NCBI GenBank assembly: GCA_027492545.1
Contig: JAPUEL010000078.1
Location: forward strand, 1 to 44,504
DNA length: 44,504 nucleotides
Source: Propionibacteriaceae bacterium
GTDB taxonomy: Bacteria; Actinomycetota; Actinomycetes; Propionibacteriales; Propionibacteriaceae
Reading direction: 5' to 3'
The position numbers and the translations under genes are program-made. Below, piece by piece: positions 26,162 through 33,727 of this stretch (positions are counted from its first letter, which is position 1; each line of letters begins with the position of its first letter). The notes beneath the pieces are model-generated. The model saw only the letters and a program-made list of their open reading frames with translations, was not told where the DNA came from and searched no databases.

Positions 26162-26959
26162 GTGAGGGCGCTGACCCCCGCGCAGCGGCGCGGGCTGTCT
26201 GTGGGTGTCGCGACGGGGTTGTACGGGATCTCGTTCGGGGCCTTGGGTGTCGCGGCGGGGCTGTCCGTGGCGCAGGTGTGCGCGCTGAGCCTGCTGATGT
26301 TCACCGGTGGGTCACAGTTCGCGTTCGTTGGCGTGGTGGCAGGGGGCGGGGCGCTGGCGTCGGCGACGGCCGCAGCCTCACTGCTCGGGGTGCGCAACGC
26401 GGTGTACGGGGTGACCGCCAACGCGATGCTCCGCCCGCACGGCTGGCGCCGGTTCGCAGCGGCCCATCTGACCATCGACGAGTCGATCGCCACCGCCTCA
26501 GCCGCCGAGGATCCGGACGAGGAGCGGCGGGGATTCTGGGCCGCCGGTGTCGCGGTGTTCGCGCTGTGGAATCTGTTCACCCTGGTGGGGGCTCTCGTGG
26601 GTGATGCGCTCGGCGACCCGTTGGCCTGGGGCCTCGACGGCGCCGCGGTCGCGGCCTTCCTGGGGTTGCTGTGGCCGCGGCTGCGGGGCCGCGAGCCCGT
26701 CGCGGTCGCGGTGGCATCCGCCGTGGTCACGGTGCTGGTGGCGCCCGTCGTTCCAGCGGGGATCCCGATCCTCGTCGCTGCCGGTGTCGCGGTGGTGATG
26801 ACGCTTGCCCGCCCGAGGGACGCTGCTGATCCTCGGGGTACGGAGGAGGCTCGGCACGCCGACGCGCCTCGGCCGACGATGGCTCGGGGGATCCGCCAGC
26901 CGAGTGACGCCGGCGGTGTCGAGGCGCCGATCGCCCCTGACGAGGAGGCCCGACCGTGA
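26162..26959 (+). CDS. azlC: AzlC family branched-chain amino acid exporter, large subunit
   Basis: A 265-residue membrane protein with about seven hydrophobic segments. AzlC family features are the N-terminal GVATGLYGISFGALGVAAGL, the conserved MFTGGSQFAFVGVVAGGG near residue 48 and the LLGVRNAVYGVTANAML segment. AzlC with the small AzlD partner exports branched-chain amino acids in characterised systems. The last 50 residues are a hydrophilic, proline- and arginine-rich tail that extends beyond typical members. It follows mprB by 10 bases, so it may belong to the same transcript. The GTG start has no strong ribosome site. Confidence 0.88.
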   Translation: MRALTPAQRRGLSVGVATGLYGISFGALGVAAGLSVAQVCALSLLMFTGGSQFAFVGVVAGGGALASATAAASLLGVRNAVYGVTANAMLRPHGWRRFAAAHLTIDESIATASAAEDPDEERRGFWAAGVAVFALWNLFTLVGALVGDALGDPLAWGLDGAAVAAFLGLLWPRLRGREPVAVAVASAVVTVLVAPVVPAGIPILVAAGVAVVMTLARPRDAADPRGTEEARHADAPRPTMARGIRQPSDAGGVEAPIAPDEEARP

Positions 26960-27267
26960 CGATGTGGCTCTGGATCCTGGCCGCGTGCGCGATCGCGTAC
27001 GCCACGAAACTCGTCGGTTATCTGCTGCCTGAGCGTTGGCTGGAGAGCCCATGGGTGACGAGGCTGTCCCATGGTGTGACGGTCGGTCTCCTCGCGTCTC
27101 TGGTCGCCACCAGCGCCTTCGTGACCGGAACGGCGATCACGCTCGATGCCCGTGTCGTCGCCCTGCTCGCGGCAGGGCTGGCGCTGATCCTCCGCGCCCC
27201 GTTCCTCGCCGTCGTGGTGATCGGAGCCGTAGCCGCAGCGCTGGCGCGGCTGGCCGGTCTCGCCTGA
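26956..27267 (+). CDS. azlD: AzlD family branched-chain amino acid exporter, small subunit
   Basis: A 103-residue protein with four hydrophobic helices. The family pattern includes LAACAIAYATKLVGYLLPER near the N-terminus, conserved in AzlD as the T/K-x-x-x-Y-x-x-P region, and a long alanine-leucine helix pair at the end. It overlaps azlC by 4 bases (GTGA) and forms the second half of the export complex. Alternative ATG two codons in. Confidence 0.88.
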   Translation: MTMWLWILAACAIAYATKLVGYLLPERWLESPWVTRLSHGVTVGLLASLVATSAFVTGTAITLDARVVALLAAGLALILRAPFLAVVVIGAVAAALARLAGLA

Positions 27268-27459
27268 CGTCCGCGGACGATATCCACAGCGCTATCCACA
27301 GGTGTGAACAAGTTACGGCCGTGTAATTCAGGGTTCCCTTGTCCGCAGGAGCACAGGGGGCGCCAGCGCCCACCTGACCCACCTGCAGACCTACGGACAC
27401 CGACGACTCGCTCGGCCACACCGACCAGGAAGGTGACAGGCCACGGTCACCCACCCGCG
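27268..27459. other. Non-coding gap with paired DnaA-box-like sites and weak hairpins
   Basis: Two TATCCACA octamers at 27281-27288 and 27293-27300 are spaced by 12 bases and match 8 of 9 positions of a DnaA box (TTATCCACA). Towards the lipoprotein gene a GGTGAC/GTCACC hairpin (27432-27451) could act as terminator for that leftward gene. Nothing else was found in this 192-base stretch. Confidence 0.4.
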
Positions 27460-27879
27460 TCACGAGGTGCTGCGGGTCACAGTGAGGACGATCGCCACCT
27501 CACACTCCAGGACGCAGTTCGACAGGCCGCTGAGTCCGCTGTCCACGCGGCCGACCTTCACCAAGTCCGCGGCCGCGTCGCCCCCGCCGGCGGTGAGGAA
27601 CACCACCAGCGACCGCTGAGCGGGGGCGTACCCGACGTCTCCGGCCTCATAGCGGGTCATCGGACCGCCCGCGACATTGAGCGCCTCCGGTAGCTGGGCG
27701 ACCTGCGCGGTGCCCATGCGGTCGCTGAAGGACAAGGTGTCCGGGAGCTGGGCGACCATCGACGGCGACGTGTTCAGTGCGAGGTCGAGCGTGGTCTCAG
27801 ACCCGCCTGCGGTGGAGCAGGCGGACACGGTCGCGGCGAGGCTGGCGAAGGCGAGAGCGGTCAGGAGTCGAAGCGTCAT
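27460..27879 (-). CDS. Cyclophilin-like fold lipoprotein
   Basis: A 139-residue exported lipoprotein. Residues 1-20 are a lipoprotein signal with a lipobox-like AATVSAC, so the cysteine near residue 21 would be lipidated. The mature part matches the cyclophilin-like domain family by its order of segments: a short beta strand (TLDLALNTSPSMVAQLPDTL), a hydrophobic SFSDRMGTAQVAQLPEAL, a G-Y containing YEAGDVGYAPAQRSLVVFL strand, and a closing LVKVGRVDSGL turn. Function in this family is unknown; some neighbours are reductases and regulators. It faces away from the XRE regulator gene at 27981 with 101 bases between starts, suggesting control by that regulator. Confidence 0.75.
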   Translation of the reverse strand: MTLRLLTALAFASLAATVSACSTAGGSETTLDLALNTSPSMVAQLPDTLSFSDRMGTAQVAQLPEALNVAGGPMTRYEAGDVGYAPAQRSLVVFLTAGGGDAAADLVKVGRVDSGLSGLSNCVLECEVAIVLTVTRSTS

Positions 27880-27959
27880 AGGACCAGTGAATCCGCGCCC
27901 GCAGGGGTTGGGGAGTCCCGGGTGTGACGTGCCCTGGCAGGGTATCCCGACCACCCCGC

Positions 27960-27978
27960 CTTCAGACGTAGCCTGAAG
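27960..27978. promoter_or_regulatory. Inverted repeat overlapping the XRE-regulator promoter
   Basis: CTTCAG, seven bases, CTGAAG forms a perfect dyad over a TAGCCT -10 box (27969-27974) placed 6 bases before the regulator's ATG. A leaderless transcript with autoregulation is likely. The lipoprotein promoter would lie on the other side of the same 101-base region. Confidence 0.5.
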
Positions 27979-27980
27979 CC

Positions 27981-28859
27981 ATGGACAACCGCTCCGAGGT
28001 TCGTGAGTTCCTGATGTCGCGCCGAGCGCGCGTGGAACCCGAAATGGCCGGCCTCCCCCGCGTGGGCGACCGCCGCGTCTCCGGCCTGCGCCGCAGCGAG
28101 GCCGCCACCCTCGCCGGCGTCAGCGTCGAGTACTACGCCCGCCTCGAACGGGGCGCCATCGCCGGAGCCTCCTCAGCCGTCCTCGACGGCCTCGCGAAAG
28201 CGCTGCTGATGGACGACGCCGAACGCGAACACCTCCACCGGCTCGCCCGCCAAGCCGACACCGCCACCCCCACACCACGCCGCCGCGGCCGAGCCCCGAA
28301 AACCTGGCGGCCATCGTCGAGCATCCAGTGGGTCCTGGACTCCATGTCCTCCGCCGTGGCCATGATCGGCAACGGCCGCACCGACTTGCTGGCCTGGAAC
28401 ACCTTCGGCGGCGCCCTCATGGACCAGATGATCACCAACGCCACAGAGCAGCCACCCAACTTCGCCCGCTACACCTTCCTCGACCCCGCATCACAGGACT
28501 TCTACCCCGACTGGGACGCCGCCGCAGCGATGAACGTGGCGATGCTGCGCACCGAAGCCGGCCGCGACCCCCACGACAAGCAACTCCACGACCTCGTCGG
28601 CGAACTGTCCACCAGAAGCGAGCACTTCCGCACCCTGTGGGGCCACCACGACGTCTGGCAACACGACTCCGGCGTCAAGCACTACCGCCACCACGCCGTC
28701 GGAGAGATGACCCTCCACTACGACGGCCTCGACCTCGTCGGCCACCCCAGCGCTCAACTCACCGTCCTCACGGCAGAACCCGGCACCCGCGACGCCGAAA
28801 CCCTGCGCCTCCTCGGCTCCCGGGCCTCGTCGATGACAGTCCCGGAGCTTCGCTCTTGA
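27981..28859 (+). CDS. XRE/MmyB-type helix-turn-helix transcriptional regulator
   Basis: A 292-residue regulator. Residues 5-70 are an XRE helix-turn-helix (VSGLRRSEAATLAGVSVEYY then ARLERG). From about residue 108 there is the MmyB-like ligand-binding domain found in actinobacteria (WVLDSMSSAVAMIGNGRTDL, LLAWNTFGGAL, RYTFLDPASQDFYPDWD, RSEHFRTLWGHHDVWQH, VGEMTLHYDGLDLVG, LTVLTAEPGT). Such proteins usually control a neighbouring oxidoreductase or short divergent gene in response to a small ligand; here the divergent gene encodes the cyclophilin-like lipoprotein. The ATG is only 6 bases after a TAGCCT -10 box. Confidence 0.92.
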   Translation: MDNRSEVREFLMSRRARVEPEMAGLPRVGDRRVSGLRRSEAATLAGVSVEYYARLERGAIAGASSAVLDGLAKALLMDDAEREHLHRLARQADTATPTPRRRGRAPKTWRPSSSIQWVLDSMSSAVAMIGNGRTDLLAWNTFGGALMDQMITNATEQPPNFARYTFLDPASQDFYPDWDAAAAMNVAMLRTEAGRDPHDKQLHDLVGELSTRSEHFRTLWGHHDVWQHDSGVKHYRHHAVGEMTLHYDGLDLVGHPSAQLTVLTAEPGTRDAETLRLLGSRASSMTVPELRS

Positions 28860-29172
28860 GCTGACAATCAACCCGATCCCGCCATCCTCGACTGCCACCA
28901 CGCGTGCCGCATCGACGACTATCCCCCACTCAGTGCGGCGGGAGCGCCCCACCTGCCTGCGGCATGAGCGGCAGATACCACACTGGTATCATGAGGAGAT
29001 GGCGATGACACTATCGGCGCGCCTCGCGTCTTGGCACTGACCGCCAGCGGCATGAGCGGCGAGCGGAATGCGGCAAAGTCGACTCGCGAGTAGGTTCTTC
29101 GAGCGACTCAAAAGAGCGCCGGCTGCGACGCGCGAACGGGCAAACTCCCGATGGAATCTGATTGGAGCTGAT
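28860..29172. other. Gap with remnant of a small autoregulated gene
   Basis: The gap contains a 14-base direct repeat GCGGCATGAGCGGC (28959-28972 and 29047-29060). Between the copies lies a perfect palindrome GATACCA-CAC-TGGTATC (28974-28990) overlapping TATCAT, then GAGGAG and a 13-codon reading frame (28999-29040). The arrangement resembles the promoter-operator of a toxin-antitoxin antitoxin gene whose body has been deleted. No other gene was seen. Confidence 0.5.
28974..28990. promoter_or_regulatory. Perfect palindrome, possible antitoxin-type operator
   Basis: GATACCA and TGGTATC flank a CAC centre. The right arm runs into TATCAT, a plausible -10 box, so a repressor here would block a rightward promoter for the truncated 13-codon reading frame at 28999. 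Confidence 0.5.
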
Positions 29173-29574
29173 ATGGCAATCGAACGAGTGGCCGTCAACC
29201 CGGTGACGTGGTCGGTGGAGATGGGGTTCAACCAGGGCGAGGTGGTCGCTGGCTACACCCGGACGTTGTACTGCTCTGGGCAGACTGCGATGGGGGCCGA
29301 TGGAACTCCCCAGCATGAGGGAGACATGGCAGCACAGGTTGCGTTGAGCTTGGACAACCTGGAGGCGGTGCTTGCCGCGGCCGACATGTCACTGGCCAAT
29401 CTCGTGCGGCTCAACATCTACACCACCGACGTCGATCTGCTCTTCCAGCACTACGCGGTGCTGGGGTCGCGGCTGGGAGCGGCCCAGGTAGCCCCGACCA
29501 CCACGATGCTCGGCGTGACTCGGTTGGCGATCCCCGGCCAGATGATCGAGTTGGAAGGGACCGCGGTCGCCTGA
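29173..29574 (+). CDS. RidA family protein
   Basis: A 133-residue Rid/YjgF-type protein. Recognisable blocks are LYCSGQTAMGADG near residue 35, AAQVALSLDNLEAVLAAADMSLANLVRLNIYTTD near 55-85, and a C-terminal VTRLAIPGQMIELEGTAVA. Classical RidA hydrolyses reactive enamine/imine intermediates; the usual arginine of the active site in the R-x-C-V motif is not visible (GVTRLAIPGQ instead), so this is a Rid subgroup of unknown activity. ATG 29173 is chosen over an upstream in-frame ATG at 29068 because the fold begins right after it and GGAG precedes it. Confidence 0.88.
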   Translation: MAIERVAVNPVTWSVEMGFNQGEVVAGYTRTLYCSGQTAMGADGTPQHEGDMAAQVALSLDNLEAVLAAADMSLANLVRLNIYTTDVDLLFQHYAVLGSRLGAAQVAPTTTMLGVTRLAIPGQMIELEGTAVA

Positions 29575-29583
29575 GTGCCCCTG

Positions 29584-29615
29584 CTGCCCGCGCCGCTCGC
29601 CGGCGGCGCGGGCAG
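29584..29615 (+). terminator. Strong GC hairpin after ridA-like gene
   Basis: A perfect 13-base stem (CTGCCCGCGCCGC with GCGGCGCGGGCAG) and 6-base loop starts 10 bases after the RidA stop codon. There is no T tract, but such hairpins are common ends of actinobacterial transcripts. The next gene's ribosome site follows at about 29622. Confidence 0.7.
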
Positions 29616-29638
29616 CTAGGCAGGGAAAGGTGACCGTG

Positions 29639-30125
29639 ATGCACCAGCTCAGGACTATCGGCGTCTACGGCTTGGATGCCTCAATGTTTCTGGCCAGCCT
29701 GAACAGGAGCGGGGTCAGCATGCTGCTCGATGTGCGACAGCGTCGCGGCGTCCGAGGTACCGAGTACGCCTGGGCCAACTCGCAGCGGCGTGCAGGTCTC
29801 GCTTGCCGCAGCCGGGATCGCGTACCGGCACCACCGCGAGTTGGCCCCCACCACTGAACTGCGACAGCTTCAGTATGCCGAGGACGCCCGGCAGGGCGTC
29901 GGGAAGCGCGCCCGTCGAGAGCTCGCAGCCTCATACGTCGGCCGCTACACCGCTGAGATCCTCGACCACGCAGACCTTGAGTCGATCATGTCGATGCTGC
30001 CGAGTACCGGAGCAGCGGCCGTGTTCTGCGTCGAGCGCGATGCCGCGGCCTGCCACCGTTCCTTGATCGCCCAAAGACTGGCCGAGCAGCACGGCGTGAC
30101 CGTCAGGCACCTACGGCCGCGGTGA
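29639..30125 (+). pseudogene. DUF488 family protein, disrupted by a single-base frameshift
   Basis: Two frames together encode a complete DUF488 protein of about 160 residues. The first frame gives QLRTIGVYGLDASMFLASL and LLDVRQRRGVRGTEYAWANS; the second continues LAAAGIAYRHHRELAPTTEL, VGKRARRELAASYVGRYTAEI and the family-ending VFCVERDAAACHRSLIAQRL. The break is an extra base near 29790: removing one G turns CGG-CGT-GCA into CGG-CTG-CAG and restores one continuous frame. Start ATG 29639 follows GGGAAAGG. DUF488 proteins are small, mostly uncharacterised, with conserved cysteine/arginine near the C-terminus. A sequencing error is possible instead of true decay. Confidence 0.8.
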
Positions 30126-30179
30126 GGGACACTCCGCAGGGTTTGAGCGATTCGGGTGGGTCTCGCGCTGCGCAGCATG

Positions 30180-30460
30180 CCGCCATCCGCCGTCACGCCC
30201 GCGCCGGAATCTCGATCCGCGCCTTGCAACGCAAGCACGGGTCGGATACCGAACAGTCACTGCCGCACTGAACTCCGCCTGGCCAGAACCACACAAGACA
30301 CCGCCGAAGCGCGGCTCCCGAATGGATCGATCCCCTACGTGGCCACCATCGACGGCTGGCTCCGTGACGAAACTGGATGCCCCGAGGAAGCAGCGGTTAC
30401 ACCGCGAATCGGAGATCCTCGTGATTCTGTCGGTCTGGGCGGACACCGATTGTCGACGCC
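30180..30460 (+). pseudogene. IS21-family transposase (IstA) N-terminal remnant, multiply frameshifted
   Basis: Reading across three frames recovers the N-terminal helix-turn-helix part of an actinobacterial IS21 IstA: HARAGISIRALQRKHG (30194-30241), VTAALNSAWPEPHKTPPKRG (from 30256), VATIDGWLRDE (from 30340) and LDAPRKQR (near 30374-30397). At least three single-base shifts separate these pieces, and no catalytic DDE domain or IstB follows. The element is dead and truncated. Confidence 0.6.
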
Positions 30461-30583
30461 CGTGAGCACCATTGGCAGCGCCGGCGGGTCGAGTGTCGAC
30501 GAGATCTGACACCACCGTCCCGGCGGGCCTCAGCTGGGGGCGAATGTGCCTGGCCGGTCTCCAGGTGGGTCTCCACTGGCAGA

Positions 30584-30601
30584 TATTCTAGCACTAGAAT
30601 A
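30584..30601. promoter_or_regulatory. PadR autoregulatory operator overlapping a leaderless promoter
   Basis: TATTCTAG-CA-CTAGAATA is a perfect 8-base inverted repeat. Its right half contains TAGAAT (30595-30600), a good -10 box, and the GTG of the padR gene begins 6 bases later, so the mRNA should start at or next to the start codon. A dimeric repressor bound here would cover the -10 region; PadR proteins commonly bind such AT-rich dyads. Confidence 0.8.
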
Positions 30602-30606
30602 GGCAG

Positions 30607-31125
30607 GTGACTCCCGCCGAATTGACCGTGCTGGGCCTGATCGTTGAGCAGCCCCGGCATGGCTACGACCTGGAGCAGGTGATCGAGGAGCGCGGCATCA
30701 GACAGTGGACGGATATCGGCTTCTCATCGATCTATTACGTGCTCGCCAAGCTGGACAAGCTTGGCCTCGTCGAGGCCGCCGAGGGCCGTTCTGGCGTGAA
30801 GTCTCGGCGGGTGTTCCAGGCCACTGCGGAGGGGCGACAGATCGCTGCAGATGAAGCCGTTGCGTTCATCGCTGATCTTCAGGCGGCCCCACATCCGGTC
30901 CTCGTCGGACTTGCCAACTTGTCGCTGATCTCGGAGCCCGCCTACGACGAGGCGCTACGCAGCAGGCTGACTCAGCTCGAGGCCAGGATCGCATTAGTCA
31001 AGGAAGCCGAACGGTCGCAAGCACCCCTCCTACGCCCCGCGCGTGAAGTCTTCTCCTACTCCCTCAGCCTCCTGGAGGCGGAAAGGTCGTGGCTCGCCGA
31101 ACGAGTCCCGGTATCCGATGAGTGA
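30607..31125 (+). CDS. PadR family transcriptional regulator
   Basis: A 172-residue repressor. Residues 1-85 form the PadR winged helix: LTVLGLIVEQPRHGYDLEQV, then SSIYYVLAKLDKLGLVEAAE and the wing with RRVFQATAEGRQ. Residues 90-170 form the helical PadR C-terminal domain of the Vir/AphA-type used for dimerisation. The GTG start is leaderless behind a palindromic operator, so autoregulation is expected. The gene overlaps the following BtrH-like gene by 8 bases, so the two are made together. Confidence 0.92.
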   Translation: MTPAELTVLGLIVEQPRHGYDLEQVIEERGIRQWTDIGFSSIYYVLAKLDKLGLVEAAEGRSGVKSRRVFQATAEGRQIAADEAVAFIADLQAAPHPVLVGLANLSLISEPAYDEALRSRLTQLEARIALVKEAERSQAPLLRPAREVFSYSLSLLEAERSWLAERVPVSDE

Positions 31126-32191
31126 CAAGGCCGAGCTCAAGCCACCCGACAAGAGGATCATCGACGGCGTCTCCACGGCCGGCGGCGCGCACTGCGAGAC
31201 GTCAGCGCTCGGCGCGCTCCTTCGACACGCCGGACTCGACCTATCCGAACCGATGCTCTTCGGGCTGGGGAGCGGGTTGTCCTTCATCTATTGGGACTCG
31301 AAGCAGCAGGAGCTGCCCTTCCTGGGCGGCAGGGTGAAACCCTTCGTGCTCGCCCAGAACCTGACCCAACGGCTGGGGCTCGAGCTGCGCGTGGATGAGA
31401 CCATCTCCGCACGAAAGGCCTGGGACCAGGTCCGCTCCTCGATCGACGATGGGGTCCCCGTAGGGCTACAGCTCGACAGCCATGACCTGGAGTACTTCGG
31501 ATCCCGGGTGCACTTCGCCGGTCACGTCGTCGCCATGTACGGCTACGACGCCGAGCGGGCGTATCTGGTCGACACCGCACAGCAGGGCGGAGCCGTGTCC
31601 ACGAGTCTGGAGAGCCTGGCCAGGGCGCGAGCCGCACGCGGGCCGATGTCGGCACGCCACCGGTCCTTCACCGTGAAGGCGGCGGCGTCGAACACGTATG
31701 GCGGGCACCTCATCCCGGCGATCATCCCGGCGATCACTGCGTGCGCTGAGGACTTTCTAGCGCCGCCGATCGCCAACCTCGGTAGCCGAGGAATCCGCAC
31801 AGCTGCCAAGCGCGTGCAGTCGTGGTTCGACCGAGTCGAGGACCCCGGCCGCGATCTCGCCGTCATCGCCACGATGATGGAACGCGCGGGGACCGGAGGC
31901 GCACTGTTCCGCAACCTGTATCGAGACTTCCTGACGGAGTGCCAGGGACTTCTCGAAGGTGAGCCGGGCGCGGACCTCGTGGAGCAGGGAAGGGGTCTCT
32001 TCGCCGAATCCGCGCTGCTCTGGACGAGCGTTGCCGAACTCATCGAGAAAGCAGGTGCCACGGGTAGCCCGGACCATCTCGCCAAAGCGAGTCAGCTGCT
32101 CGATGTCATCGCGACGATCGAGACCTCCGCGATGACTGCACTGGCCTCCCTCACGGAATCCGGGCCAAACCACTCCCCACGGCGCTCCTAA
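31118..32191 (+). CDS. BtrH-like N-terminal domain / DUF4872 protein
   Basis: A 357-residue soluble protein. The first 200 residues resemble the BtrH N-terminal family, a papain/C39-like fold: Cys26 in STAGGAHCETSALGALLRHA, His136 in HFAGHVVAMYGYD and Asp152 in AYLVDTAQQGG give a plausible cysteine-histidine-aspartate triad. The C-terminal half is mostly helical and matches DUF4872. BtrH itself is the acyltransferase of butirosin synthesis that moves a gamma-glutamyl side chain from a carrier protein to the aminoglycoside; most relatives are uncharacterised and often sit next to PadR genes. No carrier protein or aminoglycoside gene is nearby, so the substrate is unknown. Start ATG lies within the end of padR. 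Confidence 0.82.
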   Translation: MSDKAELKPPDKRIIDGVSTAGGAHCETSALGALLRHAGLDLSEPMLFGLGSGLSFIYWDSKQQELPFLGGRVKPFVLAQNLTQRLGLELRVDETISARKAWDQVRSSIDDGVPVGLQLDSHDLEYFGSRVHFAGHVVAMYGYDAERAYLVDTAQQGGAVSTSLESLARARAARGPMSARHRSFTVKAAASNTYGGHLIPAIIPAITACAEDFLAPPIANLGSRGIRTAAKRVQSWFDRVEDPGRDLAVIATMMERAGTGGALFRNLYRDFLTECQGLLEGEPGADLVEQGRGLFAESALLWTSVAELIEKAGATGSPDHLAKASQLLDVIATIETSAMTALASLTESGPNHSPRRS

Positions 32192-32597
32192 GCTAAGCGG
32201 GTCGGTCGTGCACGGTCGCCTGCGCCTCCTCGAAGTGATCGCGGTCCCGGCCGCGGATTCCTCGCCGAACTATTCCTCGCCGAGTGGATGGTGCAGGAGT
32301 ACGTCACCACGAGACGCCGCGAGATCCGCGTTGTGTCCGGCCGGGAACCCTCGAACACGTTCATCCCGCAAGAACACCTGCCAAGACGGGAGGCCGGGGT
32401 CGACTTCGGCGAAGTCGCGATCCGACTGCACGACGAACTGGTGGCCATCCGCCTGCAACCCACCACCCCGTCCCCCTACCCGGGGCGGGGTGGTGGCCCA
32501 CGCGGGCGTGTTGTCGGTGGCCGCGGCTAGGGTGGAGTTCATCCACAAGGGGAGAGTTTCACCAGCTCCCAGACTTGCCCGGGAAAGGGGCGAAGTG
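32192..32597. other. Gap with an unrecognised gene fragment
   Basis: An open frame on the plus strand from about 32255 to 32530 encodes FLAELFLAEWMVQEYV, then SGREPSNTFIPQEHLPRREA and VAIRLHDELVAIRLQP before ending in low complexity. It looks like the C-terminus of a real but truncated protein and is not recognised. TTCCTCGCCGA is directly repeated at 32258 and 32274. The DUF3560 ribosome site lies at the right end. Confidence 0.35.
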
Positions 32598-33470
32598 ATG
32601 TCGTTGATCATCGTGCACAGCGCAGCAGAAGGAACCCTCGTGTGGGGCACCAGCCGCGGTGACGGATCCGCCGAGATCTTGAAGACGCAGCAGTGGCGCT
32701 GGGGCCGAGACCTGGGGGCCTGGTACCTGCCACGGACCCGCGACCAGCGCCCCAACCGGGCACGCATCGAGCGGACCGCCCAGGTGCTACGCGAGGCTGG
32801 GTTCACTGTTGAGCTCGACCTCGACGACCGCACCCGTAGCGTCGCCGCAGTGGAGGCCGACAGGATCGTCCGCCAACAGCAGCGCACCAACCATCTGCAG
32901 GAGCAGGCCGACCGCCACCACTCCGAGCAGCGCCACCGCCGCGCCGCCGAGCGCGCCCAGGCGGCGCTCACCTCAGCGCTCGATGCCCACCACCAGGCCG
33001 AAGAAGCGCAGTGCCGTGCCGAGACCGCCACCCACACCACCGGGGCCCGCTACAACCCGACCACCGTGGCCAACCGCATCGACACACTCGAAGCCGACGC
33101 CCGAGCACTGCAACGTCACATCGACGGACACACCCACACCCACCACCGGCACCCCGCCACCGGCCAAGCCATCGGCGACACCGCCGCCCCGGCCACCGGC
33201 AGCCGCCGCGAGCAGCTCAACGACCAACTCGCCCAGATCAACGACCAACTCGCCTACTGGCGCCAGGTCCGCGCCGACCAGATCGCCACCGGAGACGCCA
33301 CCCACCACGACAGCAGCACCATCAACCCCGGCGACCTGGTGCAAGTCAGCCGCCGCTGGTACCGCGTCATCCGCGCCAACCCCAAGACCGTCAGCGTCGC
33401 CACCAACACCGGCCGCCGCACCACGCCCTACAGCCACATCACCAAGCACCAGCCCAACCCCGAGGGATGA
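32598..33470 (+). CDS. DUF3560 domain-containing protein
   Basis: A 290-residue protein of actinobacterial plasmids and integrative elements. The N-terminal DUF3560 domain shows EGTLVWGTSRGDGSAEILK near residue 10, WRWGRDLGAWYLPRTRD near 34 and LREAGFTVELDLDDRTR near 66. The middle (residues 85-215) is a long, histidine- and alanine-rich helical region likely to form coiled coil (QQQRTNHLQEQADRHHSEQ). The end has a small beta-rich motif, GDLVQVSRRWYRVIRANPKTVSV. Its function is unknown; its presence supports a mobile origin of this region. ATG 32598 is preceded by GGGAAAGGGG. Confidence 0.88.
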   Translation: MSLIIVHSAAEGTLVWGTSRGDGSAEILKTQQWRWGRDLGAWYLPRTRDQRPNRARIERTAQVLREAGFTVELDLDDRTRSVAAVEADRIVRQQQRTNHLQEQADRHHSEQRHRRAAERAQAALTSALDAHHQAEEAQCRAETATHTTGARYNPTTVANRIDTLEADARALQRHIDGHTHTHHRHPATGQAIGDTAAPATGSRREQLNDQLAQINDQLAYWRQVRADQIATGDATHHDSSTINPGDLVQVSRRWYRVIRANPKTVSVATNTGRRTTPYSHITKHQPNPEG

Positions 33471-33727
33471 ACCGCCACGACACCGCCACCTGAGGATGTA
33501 GCGCCCGAATAGGTAGCGCTCGGCGGCCGGCGGTGCGGTGATCCCCACCCAGGCTCGCCGCGAGCGCCGGCATGCGCCTCCACCTCCCAGACTGCCGTCC
33601 CCGGCCGGCCCCTAGCCGGGTCGTGGTGGGGTTGCGGCACCCGGTGTTGGGGATCGCTGCACAAGGGGGTGCGTCACTTCGTCAAGCTCTGCGTCGGGGT
33701 CGCGGGGGGATATGGCAGGGTGCTGTC
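33471..33727. other. Intergenic gap without a gene
   Basis: GC-rich sequence with two TAGCGC copies (33499-33504 and 33512-33517) and no credible open frame. It separates the DUF3560 gene from the DUF6176-like gene. No promoter could be assigned with confidence. Confidence 0.4.

Larger units (their letters stand above)
30126..30606. other. Gap with decayed IS21-type transposase and PadR promoter
   Basis: No intact gene was found. The middle of the gap holds a multiply frameshifted IS21 IstA remnant, annotated separately. Near its left end, 30135-30176 resembles half of the inverted repeat near 4570 (shared GGGTTTGAGC and a GGTGGGTC(C/T)C(A/G)CGCT block). The right end holds the PadR operator and promoter. 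Confidence 0.5.

Noticed and set aside
24934..27072. A 712-codon open frame on the minus strand
   Set aside because: It is antisense to mprB and azlC, whose motifs are unambiguous.
30156..30509. A 117-codon open frame
   Set aside because: The DNA there is better explained as a frameshifted IS21 transposase remnant in other frames.
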